Shown in pieces: positions 12,501-24,500 of a DNA stretch of 64,000 nucleotides (the stretch's first letter is position 1; every line of letters starts with the position of its first letter). The position numbers and the translations under genes were made by a program. This DNA comes from Lepus europaeus. Taxonomy: Eukaryota; Chordata; Mammalia; Lagomorpha; Leporidae. The notes beneath the pieces were generated by a model. It had not been told where the DNA came from. It worked only from the letters and a program-made list of their open reading frames with translations, and did not search any database. The stretch lies in NCBI RefSeq assembly GCF_033115175.1, contig NC_084837.1:11546266-11610265 (forward strand), given 5' to 3'.

Positions 12501-15500
12501 AGGGCAGCTCCGCCCCACCGGGGATCTCAGGACTCGTGGGTGCTGAGACAGCCCAGGGCTGCATCCTGCCTGCACCTGGCTGAGCTCACCTACAGGAACA
12601 GTGCTCTGAGAGCATCGGATCCCTTCCCTAAAACATCCCCCCCTCCCCCAGGCCAGGGACCACCTGTTGCCCTTGGACTCTGTCTGGGATTCTCCCAGGA
12701 CCCATACCTCAACAAACCCCTGCCCCCATGTCCCACCCCTACTTCCACCCAGGGAAACTCCTGGAGAGAAGCCCAAGCCAGCCAGGCATGGGGGAGGGGA
12801 CTTGCACCTCCCTCCTCTCGGGCAGGGAGGTGCCACAGGTGTCTCCTGCCCAGGGCTCAGCCTGGGTACCTGCTTCCTTCCTCTCTAGCAGGGCCAGCTC
12901 ACAGGGCTCTGCCTGGCCGAGACCCCCCACCCCAACCCAGCCCTCAGATGGGGGTCTCTGCCCTCTCTTCTCCCAGCCCGGCCCATGGCACTCTCCATTG
13001 CAAGCCCAAGAGCCCTGCCCAGGCAAGTGCCATGGGCCCTCAGGGAAGGGCTGGGACCCTGGGGCGGCCACCTGAGGGTGGCCTGTGTGTGCTCAGGACA
13101 GGCGGGGGGCAGTGCCAGGCCCAGCGCCACGCCCCCTGCACGCTCACCTGTGCAACCCTGGAGCAGCTGAGCTCCATCCAGCAGAGGGAAGGCTGAGGCC
13201 CAGAGTGGCCACTGGTGACCTGAAAACCGCCCTCCACTCCCCATGGCCTATTCTATGCCTGGTCTCCTCCCACCAGACCCTCAGGTTCCCCGTCCTCACC
13301 CCAGCAGCCCACCTGGGCAGCTGCTCACACGGGGGACCCTCCCTCCTTCCTCCGAGGACCACTAGGAGGCCCCACACACAGCCTCTCCCTCTGCTCTTGG
13401 CCTTGTCGCCTGCGGAGCTGAGACAGCGGCGGCCACCATGGTGTCCTGTGACGCCAGCCCTGTGCCCACAGCCATCCGTAGTGGCTCTTCTGCTCCGGGC
13501 TCCTGGGTGGCCTTGCCACCAGCTGACTGCTCACCCCTTGCCTGCCTGCTTCCTGCCCTACACCCCGTGCAGCCCGCTCGCCCTGCCAGGCCTCCAGGAC
13601 ACCCTCAGCCCGCAGCCACACAGGAACTGCCGTCCCTCGGCCGATCTCTGCGGACCGGAGGGGAACCCGCGTGTGCGCCAGCTGCTCTGGACTAAGCATC
13701 TGCGCCTACGGGCCTGCCGTCGCTGTGAGCGGACGACCTCTTTGACAAGTTCAAAGCCTCTCCTCCAACAGTCTCCACGCCACGCCTCACCCTGCCAGTC
13801 ACCTGCTGGTCCTTAGGGGAACGAGAAAACGCACTGGCCACTTGGGCACATGCTGCTGTCCAGGGCGGCTGCCATGGACAAAAGCTTGCGATGAGCTGTT
13901 TTCACCAAGGAACAGGCCCACGGAGGAGGGACGGCATTTGGCCCGGCAGCGAAGATGCTGGTGGAGACGCCCACATCCCGTATCAGAGGGTTTGGGTCTG
14001 GACCACAGCTTCCTGCTGATGCGCACCCCGGGAGGCAGTGGTGATGGCTCCAGTGGCTCTGGGCCTGCCACCCACGTGGGAGCCCTGCGTTGGGTTCCTG
14101 CCTCCCGGCTCCAGCCCAGCCCAGCCCAGCCCTGGGAGGCATCTGGGGAGCAAACCAGCAGATGGGAGCTCCGTCTCTGCCTCTCAAAGAAATGAAAAAT
14201 TGTAAACAGTAAAATTCCACTCCGGCAACACCACCACGAATGTCTCCACTGTTCCCTGAGTCCTCGCAGCCCTCAGGGCGTCCATTAAGAGACCAGCGCC
14301 CACTCTCTCCCTGCCTCGGCCCCTCTGGCCTGCTCCAGCCTCATAAAAATGCTCTGATCCCAGGGGAGGCAGGCCAAGGGCTGCATGGTCTCTTAATGGG
14401 TCTTTGGTATTTTAGACTTCGGAATTACTTTTTTTTTAACTTGGTTCGAAGTGCGGTGCGCAGCTGAGCCTCCGGTGCAGTGCCACCTCTCTGTATGGGC
14501 CGCCTGCATGTGAAGGTGTGTGTTCTAACCACAGACGGCAGGAAACCATCCGCCTTATGTGGGGGAGGCTTTGCACAAGGACTGCTTCAAATGCACGGCT
14601 CCCTAATCTATTTAACTATGCTTCAATTAACGAACAGCCCCACGCCGCCTGTCTCGTGGAGTGAGACAGAACGGGGTTCACGCTCTCTGCAGACTCACGG
14701 CGTGAAAAGCCAGCGCGCGGAGCCCTCTGGAAACATCAGGAGTGGCGCACAGAGCTTCCGCCCCGGAGGCAGACCCCCCAGCCCCCCACCCGCCCCGGCA
14801 CCTGTACTCACGTCCTCCGACTCGAACACGTGGCAGATCATCTTGTACTGCTTCTTGGCCTCCTGTGCCCCAGGAGTGGTCTCCACGCAGTCCTGAGAAG
14901 CCGACCGAGGCATGCGGCGCCTGGCCATCAGCACCACGATGTTGCCGATGTCGGCGATGTAGGAGATGGTGCGCAAGGCGTGGTCCATCATGGTTTCCTG
15001 CCGAGAGGGGGTGGGGAGAAGCCCTCATCAGCCAGCATTCCAGGAGACGAGTCATTAAAAGACACTCTCGCCGGGTTTCTCAACCTTGACGCCTGCCGTT
15101 TGGGGCTGGATCGTTCTTTACCCCGGAGAGGGCTGCTCGGCACCCTGGAGGATGCTGGCGCATCCCGGCCTCAACTGCCAGATGCCAGCGGCACCTGCCC
15201 CTCCCCCGGCACGTCTCCAGCCTTTGTCTCATGCACTGTACCACCTCCCCCCGCCCCAGCCAGAGAGGGGGTCGCAAATCGTCCCGATGAGTGCTCCGAA
15301 GATGATCAGAGCATCTGATGGCAGGGGTCCTCCATCACAGCATCTCTGCCTCCATCTCACTCCAGCTTCCAGCACGGGACCCCGCTGGCACACGGCACGC
15401 GGGGGAGCTGTCCTGAGGGAACCCAGCCCCTCCCTGCAAGGTGCGCACCCTCGCTCGGAGACGTCAGAGCCAACAGTTTCCACCGGGTCAAGTCTTCCCC

Positions 15501-18500
15501 CGGGGGCTGGGCCTTCTGGCTGGGGTCGGGCACACAGAGGCCTCACGCCCGCCTCCCTTCCAAGGGTCCCTGCAGCCCCGGGCAGGTCCACTCCCCATGG
15601 CTGGCAAGAGTCTCCACCACGGCTGCACACACAGCCCTGAGAAGCAGGGCCCTTGGATCTTCCTGCTGCCTCCAGAGCCCGCCTCCACCGTGGACGCCGC
15701 ACCATCTGTCCTGAGGTTGACTTGATTGTGGTTCACAACCACAGCCCCGGGGACAGACACAGGTAGGGAACAGGCAGGGCGGCTCCTCAGCATCGTCCGA
15801 CTCCCAGGCACCATCAGCAACACCTGAGTCAACCCAGTGCCCAGGGGTAAGAAACCCACTATCCAGCCGCCTCCCCCCAACCCCCATTCAATCCCCGTCA
15901 GTGGCAGCGCCCGCTCCTCACAGAGGCTGCCCTCCAGCATGGCCATCGTCCTCTCCCCTACCCCCGGAAGCCACTTCAACCTGCAGGCTCTCGCACCTGT
16001 CCCCGCCCCTCTCCCAGGTCTTCCTGGACGATGCCTTGCAGCCAGCTCCCACTCCCGGGCTGTGGCACCTCCCCCACCAGGGGGCCATCAGTAAGAGACA
16101 CCACGGCAGGCCTGGCAGCAGCCCCGGGAAAGCCCAGCTGCACGGTGAGCCTTCGCTGGCCTCCGGGAACGTGGACTTGGAGAGGCTTCCCAGCATCCTG
16201 ATTGACAGGCTCCCTCCGCAGGAACCACGCAAGGCACAGCTCCAGGCTGCACATCTGCCTCCTTCACCCAGGTCTGGGATTCTTGCTGCACGCAAGGCAG
16301 ACGATGCCTAAGGGACCAGACCCTGGTGTAGACCTTGGGCACAAAGTCTCTTCGAGCCTGGCAGAGAGCACTGTACATGTGTCGTCACAACCAAGCGCTG
16401 GGGGAACCCGGGGGGTCCCGTGTGACCCCCACATTCCCCTGGACTTGGACCCACAGGCCTTTTCCCCTTGGGGACTTTGCTCGCTATAATTCATCTTGGC
16501 CATGAGCAGATGCTAAGACGCTAAGCCTGAGTCCTCCCAGGGTATCAGTGCCCCTGGGTGCTCTTGGGGACCCCCACACAGGGCAGTTTGTCAACAACGC
16601 ATCTGAGAGGCAAAGTGGCAATCTGTGGCGTGTCCCAGACCGAACGTCCGACCCTGACAGCTGTCTCTGGAGTTCTCACCAAGTGTTGGCATGGGGGCAG
16701 TAGGTGACAGGGATCAGCGGGACAGGGCGCAGGCCTGCACAGGGGACAGACGGGTGAGGAGGAAGGGCGGACCCAGCGCCCACAGCACGGTGAGCGAGCA
16801 GCTCAGAGGGTGGGCAGGCGGGGAGTGGGCCACAGCAGAGCCACACACGCTTGGCCCTCCCAGCTCCAGGGCGCTCTGCTGCCTCCTCTGAGCCCCAGGA
16901 GTGAGGCAGGAGGGAAGGGGCTCCCGGCACAGCTTCCCCCGGGCTTGAGGAGTGACGCCCAGCTCACGTGCTACAGGCTGGGCTCCCCTTGGCTGTCCCA
17001 GTAGCCTAGCGACGTGGGGATGTGGGTGCTGCACAGCTGTGGGAGGGAGCAGGTGAGGAAGGGGCTCTGGCACTGTGAAGACGTGGGACCTGGGAATTGG
17101 GCAAGGAACTGAGTTGAGAGAGGGGATAGGTACGGAGCTGCCCAGCCGGATGACGCACCTGCACCAAGGGCTTTCTAAACACACGCAGGTCTGGTTCTGT
17201 TCAATGCCAGGGCCCTGGGAATGACAGGCACAGGCAGCAACCCGATACCATGTTTCCATTCTGCGCTACCATGTTTCCATTCTGCGATGCCCAGCAAACA
17301 GAACCTGGCTCCTGGAACTAACATAGATCAGGGCACCAGAGGCCCCAGGTACCCTCAGGATGTCTCCCTGTCCATGGTGGGAGGGAGTGTTCAGACCCAA
17401 GCAAGTGGCCACAATGACGCGGGACCCAGCTGCAGGGTCCCCGGCCCAGTGTGGGACCATCTGAGCACAATGACGGTGGGTTGTGACATATACGTTAATA
17501 AAGAAAAAAGGATCCAAGAATCCACAGCAAAGAGATGGGGGGGGGGGGGGAGAAAGGTCAGCCCTAAGCAGAGACCGGATCAGAAGGTCACCATCCATTT
17601 TCTGCGGCACCTCCAGCCTGGCCACTGGCTCAGGCAGCAGCAGCCACGGATGCTGAAGCCCCAGGGATGCAGGGCCCAGAGCACCACCCCCAGTGACCAA
17701 CCATGAAGACACAGAGGGGCGTTTCCTGGACATGGGCCATCCCACTGGGACAGAAGTTGAGGGGCCCTTCCCTGTCTTCCCGAGGCCACCTCCCCTCACA
17801 CATCAAACCCCGCCAGACCCCCGCACCTGACCACTGCTTGTCTCCATCCTCGGGCTCAGCCCCTCTCAGCCCCTGCCCGTGCTTACTGGCTCCTCATTCC
17901 TCGGCTTCACTGGCTTCCCCACCGCCAGCAGGGTCCGTGCAGTGACTCAGGTGAGATACGAGCACCAGCTGAACCGTGGGCAGGGGGCACGAGGCTCACA
18001 GGTGGAAGAGCTGCAGACCCCTCCCCATGGGAGTGCCACCACGCAGTCTGCCTGCCGGCTCGACTGCCCAGGCTCACCATGCAGGGGTGCAGGGGTTCAA
18101 GGTCATTCTAGAATCCTGAGTGCCCCCTGCTGTTTGTCTCCATGCAGTCCCAGCTGCAGCTGTGTCACACCTTCTAGCCTGATGTGCCTTGGCCTCTAAT
18201 TCCTCTCGCTAGCTAGCTATCTGAAAGGCAGACACACAGATCTTCCATTCTCTGGTTCACTCCCCACAGGCCCAAAGGCTGGGCCAGGCCGAAGCCAGGA
18301 GCCCAGAACTCCATCCAGGTCTCCAAAGTGCTTGAGCCATTACCTGCCACCTCCCAGGACACACATGAGCGGAAGCTGGATTGGAAGAGGAGCCAGGACC
18401 CAAACCCAGGGATTTCGAATGGGATTGTGGGTACGGCTGTGCCCAACGCCTACCCTGCTCCTCCTGTAATTCACTCCAAGCTCCACAGAGCCCACTCGAC

Positions 18501-21500
18501 ACCCAGGGGACAGAGCAACTGTCACGGGCCAGCTGCTCCCTCCCTCACGTAGGGGAAGTCCCCTCACAGCTGCGCTGGGCGCTTGTGGGTTTGCACAGGT
18601 CCAGACAAGCACTTACCTGTGTGTCCGCGTTTAAGACCTTGATCCTCTGGGTGGAGATGAACAGATCTACTTCAGTCAGCGTCTGCGCGTCGCCCTCGGA
18701 ATTCTAACAAAGGACAGTGGACACGGTGACAAATCCACACTCTTCCGCGTCCACAGATGGAGCAGAGCAGCCCGTGGAAACCTAAACGCACACCCCCACC
18801 CCAACCCCCACCTCCCTAGCACCCTAGACCCAAGGGCTGGTTCTCAGAGCAGTTTGCAAAAGGAACAGACAAGGCAGGAGAGCCAGCTTCCGGGATGCTG
18901 GAACGTGAAAGGGGTTCTGATCCTGGGGTCTCGTGCTGTACCCCCCAGCCCCCAGCAGCCGGCAGGGCCCTGTGACAAATCCAGAGAAGGTTCTGGGTCT
19001 GCAGACTCAGGCTACTTCCTGGGTTGGGGATTCCAAGTATCCCCAGGAAATGAGGAAGGAACTGGATTACAACGTCCGCCTTGCCCTCTGATTCAAGCAG
19101 TCACAGCCTTGTCACCCTCCAGCAGTCTCGGCCCAGGCCTCCCACACTCCTAAGAGCACCAAGACCTGGGGCCAGCCGGGCACTGTCCTCGCGGTGACCA
19201 GAGAAGCTGTCACCAAGGGGTCTGACTTGTCACTTGCACAAGCCTGAGCTAGCTGTGATCCCATGGACTGTTCTGGAAGCCGAGCGAACTCCAGGGTCTG
19301 CCCTGAGCCAGCACAGCTTTTAATTGGTTTCTCCATCAGTGAGAATCCTAATTACTACTGCACAGTGCTGATGAGATACAAGTTCCCTCGGTCTGCCCCC
19401 CGAGGTGAATGACTCTTCCTGGTTACCCGGGAGCCCACGGTGGTTTATCTTCCACTTCCAAATGGCGGAAACTGCGACTTAATGACTCTAGAAAATCGGA
19501 AATCAAAGCTCTCCCTGCTGACACTTGTTCGAGAAGGCCAAGTCACACAGAGGCCCGTAATGGACTGAGAACTTTGTACATTAGCTCAGTTATCCAGGGC
19601 ACGGGTCTTTGGGGCTTCTGGTCTACCATGGACTGCTACTACTCCAACACAAGGGAAGGAGAGCAGAGACGCAAGTGGAAAACTGTCATGGTCCGCACCA
19701 ATGTACCTTTCCAGGTTACCTCCTGGGACGGCAGTGCCAAGCCCTCCTGCAAAGCAGGTCAGGCCAGAGCAAGTCCAGAAAGCTGCAGGTGGACCACGGT
19801 GCTGGTGACAACTGTGGGGGAACCGGATCGCAGAGGTGGGGCCGTGGCAACCAAGCCAGGAGCCAGGTGCTTCCTCCTGGTCTCCCATGTGGGTGCAGGG
19901 TCCAAGCACCTGGGCCTGGCAACCCTGATTGCTAAGAGGGAAGGGGAAGGCCGCCCACCACATCCCCGGCGACAGAAGGCAGAAGCAATAGCGCAGACCA
20001 GGGAACAGGGTGGCCTCACCATGCCCATGGCTGGGGGCTGTGACCCCGGGGTCATCAGTGTGTCTCTGGACACAGGCGTCTCTGCCAGGACCAGGCTCAC
20101 CCAGTACCACAGCCTCCCCAGCTGTGCAGAACGCAGAACCGGCCTAGGTGGCAGACTCGCAGGTGGGGTGTGAGTCCCCTGGAGAAGAGGTGCCCCTCAC
20201 CCACAGCCTCCCAGGCCACCGTGGGGAGACCCAGGCCTGGGGGCAGCTCTGGGGACCTCAGTCTGTAGGGAATGCAGGCCAGAAAAGCAGCCTTTGGCAG
20301 TGGTCTTGGGCATCCCATCACCCCCTCTCCCCCCAGAGGCAGAACGCTGTGGGACATCTGGACCTGCAGACCCGGGAGCAGGCTGCAGCTCATGAGGGCA
20401 CTGCAGGACACAGGCCCTTCTCTCTCTGGAGGAAGCACAGCCCCACCTGCAGGTCTACAAATGCTAGGGTTTGAATAGTATTCCCCTCGAACTCAGGGGT
20501 CTGGTCCCAATGTCTTATCGTAATGGTACTAGAAGAGTGGGAATTTGATTCAATCATGGGGTTAGGAGGTGGCTGGATTGGGTTGGGTCATCAGGGTGGA
20601 GTCCCCGAAACTGAGTCCTGCTGGCTTTATGAGAGACAGAGACACAGACAGACACCGGCACTCCCTGTCTCTTGCCTTGTGGTGCCCTGTGCCACCTTCG
20701 GACTCTGCCCTGACCAGAGGCCAAACCAAGGGGACCTGCCTGATCTTGGACTGCGGACTTCCAGAACTGAGAGCCACAATAACCCTCCTTTCTTCACAAA
20801 GCTGGGCTGCTTCACGTATTTCATTATAGTAGCAAAACGACGACTCAGACGGCAACCGACGCCTGCTCTGTACCACCCACCGACGCCTGCTCTGTACCCC
20901 TCAGGGGTGAGGGATGCAAGGAGAAGCCACTGGGCAGACAGAAGTCCCGGGCAGATGGGAGTTTCACTGCAGGTGGACAAGGGTCCCTCAGGGTCCTCTG
21001 ACCACAGCACCAGAAAACAGCACCACTTCCAGGTGGCAGCGAGGACTGAAGGCAGCATTGGGCACCAGGCCGGGTCACAGGTGTGTCCTAGGCGCCCATC
21101 ACGGAACACCTGACACCTTCCGTCAACCAAGTCGACCAAGGACTAAGTGTGAGCCCCACCCTGAGAGCCTGGCGGTGCGCTAGCTCTGTTCAACAAGCTG
21201 AGCCGCTCGGCATCCCGATGCCGCAAAGTCAAGTTCACGCGTCGAAACGTCGGAACCACCGAGTCAACACCGGACAGCAGGCCCAGGCACCAGACACGTC
21301 AGTCAAGGAACTGTCACCCATTGCTGCCCTAAAACAGGTCCACACAACACAGGGACATGGTAGCATCGGCTAGAACCTGGTTCATGGGAGACTCCGAAGC
21401 AGGAAAGAGAACAACTTTTTAGTTCCCCTGCAAGTGCCTGCTTAAAAGAAAAGCGGTGCCTGCAGTTTCCCTCAAAAGCCCACGCTTAACCGAGCAGAGG

Positions 21501-24500
21501 AAGAGAGAAAACCGCTCTACACCGCTGTTTGGATTTCCCCAGGAAACCCTCCACTGAGCAGGGCGAGCCCCGGGCACCCGGCAGAGACCCCCGCTGGCCC
21601 AGGGCACCCGGTCCTACGCACCGCTTTCTTCTTGATCTTAGCGGCCTTCTGCATCCTCTGAGCAGCGTGCAAGAGAAAAGAAAACCAGCTGGGCACCGAG
21701 AGTCGTGGGGCAGTGCCCCGGGACACGGACCTGACACCCACAGCAGCCCCCGGGGACAGCGGGGCAGCCGCTCCCCAGACTCCCCAGACACAAGCCCCTG
21801 GAGTCCCAGAAAAGACTGTCACCAGGGGCCGTGGCTGAGGACAGACCCCCGGGGAGACACGGGCAGCTGCAATAGGGTGAGCCAGGCTGGGGTCGGGGCC
21901 AGGGCCTTGGCAAGCAGGGCGCCTCTCTCTCTCCTGACCTCTGTAGCTGACCGCAGGGCGCCCTCTGCCTCTGCTGAGGGGGGCAGTGTGCGCTGAGGCA
22001 GCTGGCCCCCACATCTGGGGGCCACATCCAGCTGGCCCCCACAGCTGGGAGCATCTGCGGGCTCCACCTTGCCCAGAGGGGTCCCCCGGGCCAGCCTCGG
22101 CCCTGCCCTCCTGACGCCATGCAGCTTCTAGGCGCAGCTTCATCACTCTTCAGAACCAGACGATGCCCCGTGCACGGGAGCCACAGGGCTGTCAGAGGTG
22201 TTCTGGGGACCATGGATTTAAATCACACACCGTTCACCTTCCCCGTTTCGGAGTGCACTTTGAATGGCACTGAGAACACAAATTGCCCAGCTGGGACCCG
22301 AGGCTCCAGACAAACACGTTTAGGCCCAGATCGCTCCCGATCATCATTAAAAGCTGCTTCCAGAGGAGTTGGGGGGCCGCTCCATACTAAGGAGCCAAGG
22401 CTCCTGAGCCAGCCCACCTGCCCCCGGCCAAGGTCCCCTCCGCCTCGCCAGGTGCCTTGGCTTCCCTGGGCAGTGGGGCCATTCCCGCTCTGCTGCGGAC
22501 ACAGAGCCACCTGTCAGGACCCCCACCTCAGTGCTCCTGCGCGCCCCCTGGGGGCACTCCCGGGGCCAGCGCAGCCCTACCTTGACCCGGCTGACGGCCT
22601 CCTGCGCTTGCATCATTCGGATGTTTTTGGAAGGGTTCCGCTCGGACAGCAGCTGGGTGGACCCCAGGTAGTTGGCAGCGAAGATGATGCCATCGATGAG
22701 GTCTTCCGGCTCGCAGGGCCCTGGAACTGAGGGGGCACAGGGTGAGAAATGCCCTGAGCGGAGGGCTCGCCTGGCACGAGGAACGTGGCTGCCAGCACAG
22801 GGGTAAGGAGGAGAGCCAAGCCCTGTCCACTCTGCAGCCAGCCGGGGAGCCTGGTCCACAGGCCCTGTTACCCCATGGTGCCTGGCGTGGGTAACAGCAC
22901 CAAATCAACCATACAGCCAGAAACCTGTAGGAGCTGTGCCCGGAGGGTGACCCTGGGACCCCAGGCGAGGACCCCTCAAGACAGCTCCGTCCCCAGGGTC
23001 ACGGCTGCAGCCCCAGGAAGTGCTGCTTCCCCAAGACGACAGCACTTTGCACTTCCTCTACAAGCTCCTGGAGCCGACGACGGGATCTACAGCCTCGTGC
23101 TCTGCCCCTCCTGGGGCTCCTGCTTGCCTGGAGCCCCCTCCCCCCACACCACAGGCCCTGGCAGGACAGCAAAGTCCTTGTCCCAGCTGCAGCCCACAGC
23201 CACTGTGGCCCAGCAGAACCTCCAGCTGTGGAGTGTCCTCAGCTCCGTCCCGTAGGACAGCCACCAGCTGCATGACACACGGGGCCTGGACCGTGGCTCC
23301 TCCCACTGAGGGGGCGGAGTCATTTCCTTGAGTGTGATCGCCACGAGCTGGAATAGAAAGAGCCACAAAGGTTTGGGGTCAGCAAACCCTTGCAGTACAG
23401 GGCGGGGGTGACTGGGCCAGGCTTTCGTCACCTTTGCAGTGACTTGTGTGACGGAGCCACAGTCCGCACGGAAATGAGCGGGCACGGCTGTGTCTGCTGA
23501 AACTGTATCCTCACACAGACCAGGTGATCAGAAGGACGTGGCCCTGGGGCCAAGGTCAGCCACCTGCTGAGCCTGTCTGCAGCCCAGCTTAGCCTGCCTC
23601 CCAGGTCCACACTGCCTGGCCGTGCCACCTGCCTTTGTCCCCTTCCACTGCCTTCTGGGGGACCTTGGCCCCAGGATCCTCCTTGGCCCAGCTTCCCCCG
23701 GGAGCCACTCCTCATCACCCACAACCTCCTCCGGACCTCTCCCCTCCGTGCGCCAGCACACAGGTGATGTCACCTCCGACCCACTTCCTTGCCGAAGCCA
23801 TCAGCTCTCCCAACTTGGGTGCCATTGACCACCACCTCAAAAGCCTCAACGCCCGTCCCCTGCCCGCCTGCCTGCCCCCAGGGGGTTGCCGAGCTCTTCC
23901 TTGTGTTCTCTGGGCCTGAGGTTGCAAGGGAAATGGGTGACACGGACAGATTCACAGAAAGCCTGGCCCCCAAAGCCCTCAAAACTCCCGGCAGCTCTGA
24001 CCGTGTGCCCTCCCGCCTCCCTCCCTGTCTGCCAAGTGCTGGGGGCTCTGCCCGTGGTGCGTCCCATGGTGGGTGTCCAGCCCACCCTCCTCTGTACTCT
24101 TCAGTGTGCAGTGGGGTCCCCGCCTGGGTCTAAGATCACAGAGACTCCGGCCCTTGCTCCCAACAGGGCCCCTGTGCACATACCACCCTCTCGTCTCCCC
24201 AGCTGGGCCAGAAAGCCAAACCCACTGCCCCGTCCTGGCCTCCAATGAGCCCCTGCCTTCCCTCTCACAGCCAAAGGCCTAGAAAGAGGTGCTGCTTGTG
24301 CCTGTGCCTCCTCCCCACCACCCCACAGCCCGCGCCTGCTCGAGACATCCTGACCTCGGTGCCAGCAGGCCCAGCGGCCCTGTGGCCATCACTTCGCCTC
24401 CGGCCTAAGCCCTGTCTTCCTGGCTGGCCCAGCACTTCCATCTCCTCCTTCCTCTTGTCCCCATCACACAGGGACGCTCACCCCGTAGCTTCCATGACCA

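Larger units (their letters stand above)
11035..14811 (-). other. APBA2: APBA2 intron w6-w7
   Basis: A 3.8-kb intron with C-SINEs at 11236-11537, 11540-11785 and 13933-14205. It also contains a long plus-strand open frame (11952-13196) that I reject as a gene. The remainder is GC-rich unique sequence. Confidence 0.8.
14998..18616 (-). other. APBA2: APBA2 intron w5-w6
   Basis: A 3.6-kb GC-rich intron. It holds a perfect-type short duplication at 17246-17287, a G14 tract at 17537-17550 and an antisense C-SINE at about 18214-18457. Nothing else is recognised. Confidence 0.8.
18704..21621 (-). other. APBA2: APBA2 intron w4-w5
   Basis: A 2.9-kb intron upstream of exon w5, containing a C-SINE scrap at about 19852-19921, a MaLR-like LTR at about 20468-20852 and a 24-bp tandem duplication at 20855-20902. 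The rest is unremarkable. Confidence 0.8.

Noticed and set aside
11952-13196. 414-codon plus-strand open frame antisense to APBA2 intron w6-w7
   Set aside because: It is rich in Pro, Gly, Ala, Ser and Arg as expected from random GC-rich DNA, has no recognisable domain, no evident promoter or poly(A) context, and the frame is not supported by any known homologue.
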